Shown here piece by piece: positions 1 to 7,487 of a DNA stretch of 37,523 bases (position 1 is the stretch's first letter; the number at the start of each line of letters is the position of its first letter). The notes beneath the pieces are model-generated. The model did not search any database, was not told where the DNA came from, and was given only the letters and a program-made list of their open reading frames with translations. This DNA comes from Salinarimonas sp. (GTDB lineage: Bacteria > Pseudomonadota > Alphaproteobacteria > Rhizobiales > Beijerinckiaceae), in contig JAFIEI010000038.1 in NCBI GenBank assembly GCA_020832565.1, positions 1 through 37,523 of the forward strand, given 5' to 3'. The translations under genes were made by a program, and so were the position numbers.

Positions 1-671
1 ATGGCCGGGCGGGCGCGCAGGCGCCCGATCCGGGGCAGGAAATCGGGCATGCGCAACACGTCGAGCGGATCGATCGGGCCGATCGCCTCGAAGAAGCGCG
101 TGATCGCCCGCGACAGCGCATCCGGGTCGCGGTCGAGCCCGTGGGTAAAGATCGTGCGCTCCAGCACGTCGAGAGTGACGCGCGTCATTTCCAGCGCCAT
201 GTCGCGCTCGCGCGGGAGCCGGCGCGTGAGGCGGGCGACGAGGCGCTGCGCGGCTCCATCCATCACGGGCATGAAGCCGGTCACGTTGCGCGCGGAAAAA
301 AGCGGGGCGAGCGTGCGCCGCAAGAGCTTCCATTCGTCTCCCTCGGCGGTGAGCAGTCCCTCGCCGAGGCCCGGTGCGAGCACCCGGCGCTGGAGGTCGT
401 CCTTGCGGTAATTGCCGGCATTGTCGAGCAGCACGTGGCGGATCGCCTGCGGCTCGTTCAGCACGAGCACGCGCCCCATCACGCCCTTGCCGTAGAGGAT
501 GGGCTTTTCGAAATGTGCTTTCGTCCATGTCGTGAGCGGGTTGGTCCTGGCGGCGGCGAGGAAGCCGAACAGGTCCGACGGGCGGTCGCGCGGTTCCGGC
601 GCGGGCGGTCGCAAGCGCCGATCGTCCGGGGTGAGAGGGCCGGCAGGGTCGGAACTGATTGCATCGTGCAT
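1..671 (-). CDS. Cytochrome P450, N-terminal part (cut by window edge)
   Basis: The minus strand is open from an ATG at 671 to the window edge, giving 223 residues of a protein that in this family is about 450 long. Seen: a helix-C WxxxR motif (W114, R118) within a segment reading EGDEWKLLRRTLAPLFS, preceded by a beta-1-like stretch (RVLVLNEPQAIRHVL) and a YRKDD loop, all typical of soluble bacterial P450s. The haem-binding cysteine and the ExxR motif lie outside the window. An in-frame stop just upstream on the minus strand fixes 671 as the start. There is no membrane anchor, so a soluble, ferredoxin-dependent monooxygenase is likely. It is divergent from fumC across 78 bp. The substrate cannot be told. 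Confidence 0.85.
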   Translation of the reverse strand, partial: MHDAISSDPAGPLTPDDRRLRPPAPEPRDRPSDLFGFLAAARTNPLTTWTKAHFEKPILYGKGVMGRVLVLNEPQAIRHVLLDNAGNYRKDDLQRRVLAPGLGEGLLTAEGDEWKLLRRTLAPLFSARNVTGFMPVMDGAAQRLVARLTRRLPRERDMALEMTRVTLDVLERTIFTHGLDRDPDALSRAITRFFEAIGPIDPLDVLRMPDFLPRIGRLRARPA

Positions 672-749
672 GATTTTTCACCCGCGGCCTCGCAACATGG
701 GCCGTTCACACGTTAATGTGGTGCGCGACAGGCGCGGGAGAAAGAGCAT

Positions 750-2168
750 ATGGCTGGAAATGAGACGCGTATCGAAACCGACAGCTTCGGCGAGATCGCC
801 GTACCTGCCGATCGACTGTGGGGCGCGCAGACGCAACGCTCCCTGCAGAATTTCCGCATCGGCGTTGAGCGCATGCCGACGCCCATGGTGCGGGCGCTGG
901 GACTGGTGAAGCTCGCAGCCGTGCGCACCAATCACAAGCTCGGGCTGATCGATGCGAAACTCGCCGATGCGATCGGGAAGGCCGCGCGCGAGGTGGCGGA
1001 CGGCAAGCATGACGACGAATTTCCCCTCGTCGTCTGGCAGACGGGTTCGGGTACCCAGTCCAACATGAATGCCAACGAGGTGATCGCCAACCGCGCCAAC
1101 GAAATGCTGGGCGCCGGTCGTGGCGTCAAGACGCCGGTCCATCCCAACGATCACGTCAATATGGGGCAATCCTCCAACGATACCTTTCCCACGGCCATGC
1201 ACATCGCCGCCGTCGAGGAGATTCATCGCAGCCTTCTGCCGGCCCTGATGCAGCTCTACGAGGCGCTGACGCAAAAGGCCGAGGAGTTTCGCGATATCGT
1301 CAAGATCGGCCGCACCCATATGCAGGACGCGACGCCGATCACGCTCGGTCAGGAGTTCGGCGGTTATGCCGCGCAGATGGCGCATGCGATCGCGCGCATC
1401 GAGGCGACGCTGCCGGCGCTGCTCGACCTCGCCCAGGGCGGCACCGCCGTCGGAACCGGGCTGAACGCCCATCCCGAATTTCCCAAGGCCTTCGCCCAGG
1501 AGATCGCCGGCATCACGGATCTGCCTTTCGAGACGGCGCCCAACAAGTTCGAGGCGCTGGCGAGCCACGACGTTTTCGTCTTCGCCCATGGTGCGCTCAC
1601 GGCGCTCGCCACCGGCCTGTTCAAGATCGCCAACGATATCCGGTTGCTGGGTTCGGGGCCGCGCTCGGGGCTCGCGGAACTGTCGCTGCCGGAGAACGAG
1701 CCCGGCTCCTCGATCATGCCCGGAAAGGTCAATCCGACCCAGGCGGAGGCGCTGACCATGGTCTGCACGCAGATCCTGGGCGCCAATCAGACGATCGCCT
1801 TCGCCGCCTCGCAGGGGCATCTGGAGCTCAACGTCTTCAAGCCGGTCATCGCCTTCAACATGCTCCAGAGCATCCGGCTTCTCGCCGACGGCGCGCGCAG
1901 CTTCACCGACAATTGCGTCGTCGGCATCACCGCCAACCGCGAGCGCATCGGGGATCTTCTGGAGCGCTCGCTGATGCTGGTCACGGCACTCGCGCCCAGT
2001 ATCGGCTATGATGCCGCCGCCGACATCGCCAAGGCCGCCCACAAGAAGGGCACGACCCTGCGCGAGGAAGCGCTCGCTTCCGGCAAGGTCGATGCGGATG
2101 AATTCGACTCCATCGTGCGCCCGCAGGACATGATCGCGGCGAAGGCGCCGAAAAAGAAGACGAGGTGA
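750..2168 (+). CDS. fumC: Fumarate hydratase, class II
   Basis: This 472-residue protein interconverts fumarate and malate in the TCA cycle in the cytoplasm, as an iron-independent homotetramer. Seen: the substrate-site segments [10 protein letters not shown] (residues 98-107) and [11 protein letters not shown] (141-151), and the fumarase/aspartase signature [11 protein letters not shown] around residues 318-328. Length and motif order match class II fumarases, and GTQSNMN fits fumarase rather than argininosuccinate lyase or aspartase. The ATG at 750 follows a GGGAG element about nine bases upstream. DUF4169 and RHH genes follow within 5 bp and by overlap, an arrangement common in Hyphomicrobiales, so the three are probably one operon. 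Confidence 0.97.
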   Translation: MAGNETRIETDSFGEIAVPADRLWGAQTQRSLQNFRIGVERMPTPMVRALGLVKLAAVRTNHKLGLIDAKLADAIGKAAREVADGKHDDEFPLVVWQTGSGTQSNMNANEVIANRANEMLGAGRGVKTPVHPNDHVNMGQSSNDTFPTAMHIAAVEEIHRSLLPALMQLYEALTQKAEEFRDIVKIGRTHMQDATPITLGQEFGGYAAQMAHAIARIEATLPALLDLAQGGTAVGTGLNAHPEFPKAFAQEIAGITDLPFETAPNKFEALASHDVFVFAHGALTALATGLFKIANDIRLLGSGPRSGLAELSLPENEPGSSIMPGKVNPTQAEALTMVCTQILGANQTIAFAASQGHLELNVFKPVIAFNMLQSIRLLADGARSFTDNCVVGITANRERIGDLLERSLMLVTALAPSIGYDAAADIAKAAHKKGTTLREEALASGKVDADEFDSIVRPQDMIAAKAPKKKTR

Positions 2169-2172
2169 GGCG

Positions 2173-2412
2173 ATGAGTGGCGATATCGTCAATCTGCGCC
2201 AGTTCAGGAAGCGCAAGGCGCGTGCGCAGGCCGAGCGCGAAGCCGCCGACAACCGGGTGAAATTCGGTCGCAAGAAGGCCGAGAAGCTGCTGACCGCAGA
2301 TGAGCGCGCCCGCGAAGCGACGCGGCTCGACGGGCATCGCCTCTCGGGGAAGGGACCCGCTGGAGGCGGCGACGGTGATGCCGGCGGCGAAAGCGAGCTG
2401 CGTGATGACTGA
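2173..2412 (+). CDS. DUF4169 family protein
   Basis: A 79-residue, very basic and charged small protein. The N-terminal half (VNLRQFRKRKARAQAEREA, then NRVKFGRKKAEK) matches the DUF4169 family, which is largely restricted to alphaproteobacteria and usually sits next to fumC. It starts 4 bp after the fumC stop and overlaps the next gene by 8 bp, so it is very likely co-translated with both. The C-terminal third is glycine- and aspartate-rich and looks unstructured. There are no membrane segments. The molecular function is unknown; the basic helix suggests nucleic-acid or ribosome contact, but that is inference only. Confidence 0.85.
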   Translation: MSGDIVNLRQFRKRKARAQAEREAADNRVKFGRKKAEKLLTADERAREATRLDGHRLSGKGPAGGGDGDAGGESELRDD

Positions 2413-2689
2413 GCAGCGCAGCGTGATCAGATTGGAGCGCGGCGCGATCGGCCCGTCGCGCGGGGTGGTCAAACGCTCCATCGCCATCGCCGGCCATCGC
2501 ACCTCGATCTCGCTGGAGGAGCCATTCTGGGAGGAGCTTCGCCGCATTGCGCGCGAGCGCGGGATCGCGGTGCAAAGGCTCGTCGCCGAGATCGACGAGG
2601 GCCGCTCGGGCGAGAATCTCTCCTCGGCGCTACGCGTCTTTGTACTCGAGGATCTGCGCGCCGGGCAGGTGGCGCGTGCGGATCAATAG
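2405..2689 (+). CDS. Ribbon-helix-helix domain protein
   Basis: A 94-residue protein. Seen: a beta strand and two helices in the order KRSIAIAGHRTSISLEEPFW (strand with the TSISLE turn), then EELRRIARERGI and VQRLVAEIDEGR, which is the ribbon-helix-helix_4 (PF13467) pattern. Such proteins bind DNA as dimers through the strand, but the target here is unknown. I place the start at the ATG at 2405 because it overlaps the upstream stop by 8 bp and removes an unlikely 35-residue leader. The gene ends tail to tail with guaD, the two stop regions overlapping by 7 bp, so no terminator lies between them. Confidence 0.82.
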   Translation: MTEQRSVIRLERGAIGPSRGVVKRSIAIAGHRTSISLEEPFWEELRRIARERGIAVQRLVAEIDEGRSGENLSSALRVFVLEDLRAGQVARADQ

Positions 2690-3159
2690 GGGATCTTGTC
2701 GGGCTTGTTCAGCCAGGCCTCGAACACGGCCTTGGCATCGGCGGTCGGGTGGTGCTCGATCGGCAGGCTGCGCGCCTCAGGCGGCTTTGGAATCTCGTCA
2801 TAAATGAAGGAATCGTCGAAACCGATCGCCGCCGCATCGGCGCGCGTATTGGCGTAGACGATGCGCGAGACGCGCGCCCAATAGGCCGAGGCGAGGCACA
2901 TCGGGCAGGGCTCGCAGCTGGTATAGAGCACGGCGCCCTTCAGCGAGAAATCACCCACGGCCTCGCAGGCCCGGCGAATCGCAACGACTTCCGCATGCGC
3001 CGTCGGGTCATTGGACGAGGTGACCCGGTTCCAGCCTTCGGCTAGCACCTTGCCGTCGCGCACGATCACAGCACCAAAGGGCCCGCCGGCGCCATCTTCC
3101 ATGTGCTCGCGCGAAAGCCGCACCGCATGGGCCAGGAAACGGGCATCGTCGTCATGCAT
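2683..3159 (-). CDS. guaD: Guanine deaminase (CDA fold)
   Basis: A 158-residue zinc-dependent deaminase converting guanine to xanthine. Seen: the zinc and proton-shuttle motif HAE (residues 55-57), the second zinc motif PCPMC (84-88), and GGPFGAVIV near the N-terminus. The segments TSSNDPTAHAE, SCEPCPMC and GFDDSFIYDEI, together with a C-terminal aromatic tail, match Bacillus subtilis GuaD better than tRNA-adenosine deaminase TadA. Start: the ATG at 3159 overlaps the stop of the upstream xdhC-like gene by 8 bp (ATGCATGA), so the pair is co-translated. An accessory protein for xanthine dehydrogenase beside a xanthine-producing enzyme fits purine catabolism. Confidence 0.9.
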   Translation of the reverse strand: MHDDDARFLAHAVRLSREHMEDGAGGPFGAVIVRDGKVLAEGWNRVTSSNDPTAHAEVVAIRRACEAVGDFSLKGAVLYTSCEPCPMCLASAYWARVSRIVYANTRADAAAIGFDDSFIYDEIPKPPEARSLPIEHHPTADAKAVFEAWLNKPDKIPY

Positions 3160-3742
3160 GATCGGTGACCTCCTTTTCGGCAACCTTGTTTTCCGAAAGC
3201 GATTCGCGCAGCGCGAGCAATTGCGCCGCCGTCGCGGCGGCGATGATGGCAGGATCCTTGTCGCCGATGCCGGGGATGCCGATCGGGCAGGCGAGGGTGG
3301 CGATGCGCTCCTCGGATATGCCGAGTTCGCGATAACGCTTCTCGAAACGCGCCCGCTTCGTCCGCGAGCCGATCAGCCCGACGAAGGGCAGGTCATGGCG
3401 CGCGAGTGCGGCTGCCGTCACGGCGAGGTCGAGCGGATGGGTATGCGTCATCACGAGAACGAAACTGCCGGCGGGCGCCTGCATCACGAGCCCATCCGGC
3501 TCCTGCCTCTGCACCGGTGTGACATTGGAGGGGATATGCGCGGGAAATGCGCCATCGCGGCTGTCGCACCAGATCACGGAGAATGGCAGGGGCGCCAGCG
3601 CCAGAACCAGCGCCCTCCCGACATGTCCGGCACCGAACAGATAGACGCTGCGGCGTTCCACGCCATAGCTTTCGCGCCATTCGCGCGTAGGCGCGATGCT
3701 GCGGCGGGCGGAGGAGAGTGGTGATACCGACGACGTATTCAT
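3152..3742 (-). CDS. XdhC-family protein lacking the N-terminal domain
   Basis: A 196-residue protein corresponding to the C-terminal Rossmann domain of XdhC (XdhC_C, PF13478), the factor that delivers sulfurated molybdenum cofactor to xanthine dehydrogenase. Seen: the FGAGHVGRALV nucleotide-binding loop, THTHPLD, GLIGSRTKRARF and CPIGIPGIGDKDP, all in the usual order. Full XdhC proteins are about 280-330 residues and start with an XdhC_CoxI domain carrying an RGSTPR-like motif and a GGG/CCGG segment; neither is present here or in other frames upstream. The reading frame extends to 3886, but that extra part has no XdhC resemblance, so I use the ATG at 3742; its ribosome-binding site is weak. 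It may be a single-domain variant or a decayed gene. Confidence 0.75.
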   Translation of the reverse strand: MNTSSVSPLSSARRSIAPTREWRESYGVERRSVYLFGAGHVGRALVLALAPLPFSVIWCDSRDGAFPAHIPSNVTPVQRQEPDGLVMQAPAGSFVLVMTHTHPLDLAVTAAALARHDLPFVGLIGSRTKRARFEKRYRELGISEERIATLACPIGIPGIGDKDPAIIAAATAAQLLALRESLSENKVAEKEVTDHA

Positions 3743-3911
3743 GACGGGTGATGATGGCCCGGATCGCGGCGTCTGGCAAAGGCTTGCGTGCGTAGCTGGC
3801 TCGCACCGCCATTGCAGCAACGCAAAGGCGGTATCGCGACACGCAGCTTGACCCGAGAGCGCGGTTGCGGCCCAATCGCGGCTCATTCAGCCAGCACAGA
3901 GGTGGCGTTAC

Positions 3912-4334
3912 ATGGAAATCTTCAGAGCCGAATCCAGGCCCTCGCGCCGTGTTGCGGCGGAGTATTTCACCGGCGAAGTCTGGCAGGATCCGATCGTGGA
4001 AACGCCGGACCCGGCCCGCGCCAAGGCGGTGCGGGTGATCTTCTCGCCGGGAGCGCGCACGAACTGGCACACCCATCCTTTGGGGCAGTCGCTGCATGTC
4101 GTCGCCGGAATCGGGCGCATCCAGGTCTGGGGTGGTCCGGTGCGGATCATCCGCCCCGGCGATACGGTATGGATTCCGCCGGGTGAAAAGCACTGGCACG
4201 GCGCGGCGCCGGACCGGGCCATGACGCATATCGCCATTCACGAGCACATCGACGGGGTCCATGTGGAATGGCTTGAGCGGGTCGACGACGCGCAATACGC
4301 CGTCGCGCCTCATGACAAGCCGGTCGAGGCGTAA
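3912..4334 (+). CDS. Cupin, manganese hydroxynitrile lyase-like
   Basis: A 140-residue single-domain cupin. Seen: a complete metal site His53, His55, Gln59 and His94 (motifs TNWHTHPLGQ and PGEKHWHG). As I recall the family, these fall at the same residue numbers as in the manganese-dependent hydroxynitrile lyase of Granulicella tundricola; the start (MEI) and the AMTHIAIHE segment also match. Those enzymes cleave or form cyanohydrins such as mandelonitrile, but most family members have no proven role and may act on other substrates. A GAGG element precedes the ATG. It is divergent from the xdhC-like gene and ends 6 bp from the convergent host-attachment gene. Confidence 0.8.
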   Translation: MEIFRAESRPSRRVAAEYFTGEVWQDPIVETPDPARAKAVRVIFSPGARTNWHTHPLGQSLHVVAGIGRIQVWGGPVRIIRPGDTVWIPPGEKHWHGAAPDRAMTHIAIHEHIDGVHVEWLERVDDAQYAVAPHDKPVEA

Positions 4335-4340
4335 CCGGCG

Positions 4341-4790
4341 TCAGTCGGCGAGGTTGCGCTGTATCTCGGGAATGGGGTGGCCGGTGAGATCCTTGGCCAC
4401 CTCGGCCACCACGATATCGCGAACCTGATGGCTGATATCCTGCCGCAGCTCCGCGAGGATTTTCGGCGGCGCGACGAGGACGAAGCTCTTCACGCCCCGC
4501 TCGCGGCGGATGCGCTCCAGCGTCTCCGCGATCTCCTTGGCGAAGCGCTGCTCGGCGAGCTGGTGCCAGTCGGACTGCTCCATCCCGGAGCGCCGCTCGT
4601 CGACACCCGTGGCGCGACCGGGCCGGTCGGTGCCCTGCTCGCTGGTGGCGGGGTTATCCGGGGCCTTGAAGACATCCTCGACCCGCAGATCCGGCGCGAT
4701 CGGCGATCCGTGATTACGCAGCACCAGAGCCTTGCGGCCGTCGCCGACGACGACGCGGCAGTCATGCGGGATCATCAAACCCTGAGTCAT
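4341..4790 (-). CDS. Host attachment family protein
   Basis: A 149-residue protein of the 'host attachment' family (PF10116), named after an Agrobacterium gene needed for plant attachment and distantly related to the baeRF/eRF1-like fold. Seen: an N-terminal segment with DCRVVVGDGRKALVLRN, a central arginine- and aspartate-rich linker, and a C-terminal half with RFAKEIAETLERIRRERG, FVLVAPPKILAELR and EVAKDLTGHPIPEIQRNL, which is the diagnostic family ending. There is no signal peptide or membrane segment, so it is cytoplasmic despite the name. It stands alone between a convergent cupin gene and a 324-bp spacer. Its biochemical role is unknown. Confidence 0.85.
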   Translation of the reverse strand: MTQGLMIPHDCRVVVGDGRKALVLRNHGSPIAPDLRVEDVFKAPDNPATSEQGTDRPGRATGVDERRSGMEQSDWHQLAEQRFAKEIAETLERIRRERGVKSFVLVAPPKILAELRQDISHQVRDIVVAEVAKDLTGHPIPEIQRNLAD

Positions 4791-5114
4791 GTCATCTTCT
4801 CCCCTGATTGTGCGACTTATGCGCCGCCATTACCGTTTCCGCGCCACCTCCGGCATTGCGACGCGTGATGCGCCTGCGCGCCATGATCTTCGTCAATCAT
4901 CTGCACACAGAAATGCTGCGCAGCTGGCCAACGCATGGTGAGTCGGTTTCGTTTCGGGGGGGCGCGACGAAGTTGCTCCGCGATTGCGCGTGTCATTCTA
5001 CTGAACCGGTACGGAGCGCGGCCGTCTCGACCGCCCGGCCTGGAGGGGGAGCCGTACGGGAGACGCCGCACTCCGACGCCTGGCCCGTACCGGTCCGACC
5101 GGGAGAGCCGTGTT
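4791..5114. other. 324-bp intergenic stretch holding a structured element
   Basis: No supportable gene lies here: frames on both strands lack family resemblance and good ribosome-binding sites. The stretch is the upstream region of the host-attachment gene and the downstream region of the racemase gene, both on the minus strand. Its one striking feature is the nested inverted repeat at 5005-5094, listed separately. Confidence 0.6.
5005..5094. repeat. Nested inverted repeat (possible RNA structure or terminator)
   Basis: The outer arms, ACCGGTACGG (5005-5014) and CCGTACCGGT (5085-5094), are perfect 10-bp complements. Inside them GCGGC-C-GTCTC (5018-5028) pairs with GAGACGCCGC (5060-5069), 10 bp with a single bulged C at 5023. 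The apical loop carries a palindrome CCGTACGG (5052-5059) that shares its core with the outer arms and could pair with either. There is no T-run on either side, so it is not a textbook intrinsic terminator. It begins 20 bp past the racemase stop, so it may form the 3' end of that transcript or a small structured RNA. Confidence 0.5.
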
Positions 5115-5780
5115 TCAACCCAGCCGCGCGACCTGCACCGCGCCGAGCGCCATCGTGACAGCGGCTTGCGTGGGATCGATCACTGGGATGGCGAGTTCGT
5201 CTTCGAGCGCCTTGCGATGGCGCGCCATGCCGGCGCAGCCCATGACCAGCGCCTCGGCGCCGTCGAGATCGCGCAATTCGCGCCCGATCGTGATCATGCG
5301 CGCAAGTGTCCCCTCGCCGGAGGCGGTCTCGGCCACCGACATTTCGAGGGGGCGTTCGCCCGCGAGCCGCGCCATCAGGCCCATCTGGCGCAGATAGCGC
5401 AGATGCCGGCGGATCGAGCCGGCCTTGATGGCGATCACGCCGAACCGGTCGGCCCGCGACAGTGCCGTCAGCACGCCGCACTCGGCGATGCCGAAGACCG
5501 GGCTCGACGTCGCTTCGCGGCAGACATGCAGGCCGGGGTCGGAATAGCAGGCGATGATATAGGCATCAGCCGCCTCGTCGGCGACGAGCCGCGCGAGCGG
5601 CAGCGTCACGCTCTCGGCATCCTTCTGGCTCTCGATCCCGAAAGGGCCCTCCCGCAGGGTGCGGCAGACGATCTCCGGGCCATCCGTGAATGCCAGCGGT
5701 TCGAGCGCCTGCGCGAGCCCGTCGGTGACGGCCTCGTTGGAATTGGGGTTGATCACGAGAATGCGTGCGCGTCGGCTCAT
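5115..5780 (-). CDS. Asp/Glu/hydantoin racemase family protein
   Basis: A 221-residue cytoplasmic enzyme of the cofactor-independent racemase family, which uses two cysteines to invert an acidic alpha carbon. Seen: the N-terminal VINPNSNEAVTDG signature of hydantoin racemases, a first catalytic cysteine in AYIIACYSDPGL, and a second in EALVMGCAGMA, in the expected spacing. The ATG at 5780 is preceded by AGAGGA at good distance; the frame extends 22 codons further with no family resemblance. It is divergent from a dihydropyrimidinase gene across 80 bp holding a palindrome, so together they probably racemise and open hydantoins or a related cyclic ureide. Allantoin racemase activity is an alternative. 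Confidence 0.85.
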   Translation of the reverse strand: MSRRARILVINPNSNEAVTDGLAQALEPLAFTDGPEIVCRTLREGPFGIESQKDAESVTLPLARLVADEAADAYIIACYSDPGLHVCREATSSPVFGIAECGVLTALSRADRFGVIAIKAGSIRRHLRYLRQMGLMARLAGERPLEMSVAETASGEGTLARMITIGRELRDLDGAEALVMGCAGMARHRKALEDELAIPVIDPTQAAVTMALGAVQVARLG

Positions 5781-5822
5781 CTGCTTTTCCTCTTGGCGGG
5801 AGTTGAAACCTCCGGGCGAACA

Positions 5823-5838
5823 TTGTCCAGTCGGACAA
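5823..5838. promoter_or_regulatory. Palindromic operator candidate in a divergent promoter
   Basis: TTGTCC-AGTC-GGACAA is a pair of perfect 6-bp inverted arms around a 4-bp centre. It sits between the racemase start (5780) and the hydantoinase start (5861), where one dimeric regulator could control both directions. The arms resemble, but do not equal, sites of GntR- or RutR-type regulators. No regulator gene lies nearby. Confidence 0.5.
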
Positions 5839-5860
5839 AAGCACAAGGGATTTTTGTACC

Positions 5861-7327
5861 ATGCCGGACACCGCCTACGACCTCGTCATCCGCAACGCGC
5901 TTCTCGCCGGTTCCGCCGGCAGTGTCGAGGCCGATCTCGCCGTTTCGGGCGAGCGCATCGCCGCGATCGGACATGGCCTCGGCGCCGGAGAACGCGAGAT
6001 CGACGCGCGCGGACGCATCGTCACCCCGGGCGGGGTGGATACGCACGCCCATATCGAGCAGCTCTCCGGCGGGGGCGTGATGAATGCCGATACCTGGGAG
6101 AGCGCGACCGTCTCCGCCGCCCATGGCGGCACGACGAGCGTGATTGCCTTCGCCGCCCAGCATGTCGGCAAGGATATGCGCCAGGTGGTCGACGATTACG
6201 CCGCTCTGGCGCGCAAGGGCGCGGTGATCGATTACAACTACCACCTGATCGTCTCGGATCCGACGCCAAAGACGCTCGAGCAGGACCTGCCGGCGCTGAT
6301 CGCCGAGGGGCATGCCTCGATCAAGGCCTTCATGACCTATGACGCCGTGCGTCTGCATGACGAGCAGATGCTCGACCTGATGGCGGTGGCGCGCGAGAAC
6401 GGGGCGATGATCTGCGTCCATGCCGAGAATCACGGCATGATCGCCTGGATGGCGAAACGCCTGGTCGAGCGCGGCTATACCGCCCCGAAATACCACGCGA
6501 TCAGCCATCCCCGCGCCAGCGAGCCGGAAGCCTTCGAGCGGCTGATCGCCATGTCGGCGCTGCTCGACCAGCCGATCATGATCTTCCACGTCTCCACCCG
6601 TGAGGGCGCCGCCGTGATCCGCCGGGCGCGCGGGGAGGGGATCAAGGTCTATGCCGAGACCTGCCCGCAATATCTCTTCTTCACCAAGGAGGCGCTCGAC
6701 AAGCCGGGTATGGAGGGTGCCAAATGGATGTTCTCGCCGCCGCCGCGCGAGGCCGATGACCAGGAGGCCCTGTGGCGGGCCCTCGAGCTCGGCGACCTGC
6801 TCACGATCTCCTCCGATCACGCGCCCTACGCCCCGGACGAGACCGGCAAGTTCATGGCGGGGCCGAACGCGAACTTCAAGCAGATCGCCAACGGCCTGCC
6901 CGGACTGCAGCTACGCATGCCGCTTCTGTTCGACGCTATGATCTCGAAGGGCCGGCTCGGCCTGTCGCGCTTCGTGGCGCTGACCGCGACGCAGCCGGCA
7001 GCGTTCTACAACCTGCCGAACAAGGGTGATCTCGCGGTGGGCATGGATGCCGATCTCGTCATCTGGGATCCGCAAAAGCGTGTCACGCTCTCAGACGACA
7101 TCGTGCTCGATCGCACGCGCTACACGCCCTATGCGGGGATGGAGGTCACCGGCTGGCCGGAGCGCGTCTTCCTGCGCGGCAAGCTGCTGGTCGAAGACGG
7201 CAAGCTCGCCGCCGAACCCGGCACCGGCCGCTTCCTCGCCCGCAAGGCCGGCCCCGCAGCGGCCCCGACGGGGAACCTGCCGATGGAGCTCGACCCGGCG
7301 CGGAACTTCGGCGCAAAACTGTTGTGA
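5861..7327 (+). CDS. Dihydropyrimidinase / D-hydantoinase
   Basis: A 488-residue zinc amidohydrolase that opens the cyclic amide of dihydropyrimidines or 5-substituted hydantoins to N-carbamoyl amino acids. Seen: the metal motif HAH (His62, His64), the carbamylated lysine in IKAFMTY (Lys155), a metal histidine in CVHAEN (His187), another in FHVST (about 243), and the catalytic aspartate in SSDHAPYAP (about 322). It has HAHIEQ rather than the HTHLDMP of classical D-hydantoinases, placing it in a subgroup with unproven substrates. No carbamoylase gene is next to it, so the next step must be encoded elsewhere or differ. It shares its upstream region with the racemase gene. Confidence 0.9.
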   Translation: MPDTAYDLVIRNALLAGSAGSVEADLAVSGERIAAIGHGLGAGEREIDARGRIVTPGGVDTHAHIEQLSGGGVMNADTWESATVSAAHGGTTSVIAFAAQHVGKDMRQVVDDYAALARKGAVIDYNYHLIVSDPTPKTLEQDLPALIAEGHASIKAFMTYDAVRLHDEQMLDLMAVARENGAMICVHAENHGMIAWMAKRLVERGYTAPKYHAISHPRASEPEAFERLIAMSALLDQPIMIFHVSTREGAAVIRRARGEGIKVYAETCPQYLFFTKEALDKPGMEGAKWMFSPPPREADDQEALWRALELGDLLTISSDHAPYAPDETGKFMAGPNANFKQIANGLPGLQLRMPLLFDAMISKGRLGLSRFVALTATQPAAFYNLPNKGDLAVGMDADLVIWDPQKRVTLSDDIVLDRTRYTPYAGMEVTGWPERVFLRGKLLVEDGKLAAEPGTGRFLARKAGPAAAPTGNLPMELDPARNFGAKLL

Positions 7328-7382
7328 TGTGCCCCCCTGCGTGAAGCGCTCATCCTGGTTCCCCTCCCCTCAGGGTAGGGAG

Positions 7383-7398
7383 AGCGCGTCAGCGCGCT
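7383..7398 (+). terminator. Weak terminator hairpin after the hydantoinase gene
   Basis: AGCGCG and CGCGCT are perfect 6-bp arms around TCAG, followed by TCTTTG. The stem is short and the T-run interrupted, so it is a weak candidate. It lies 55 bp past the hydantoinase stop. The C/G-rich tract just before it (CCCCTCCCC ... GGGTAGGGAG) is an imperfect inverted repeat that could extend the structure. Confidence 0.35.
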
Positions 7399-7487
7399 TC
7401 TTTGCAAGATCATGCTTCAGCGCCTACAGCAGCGAGAGATGTTCGTGGTTTGGCTATTGTGTCGCTTCCAGCTGCATGATCTGGAAT

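Noticed and set aside
678-2273. Long minus-strand open frame opposite fumC
   Set aside because: It mirrors fumC in a high-GC codon-phase shadow, has no domain resemblance, and fumC itself is certain.
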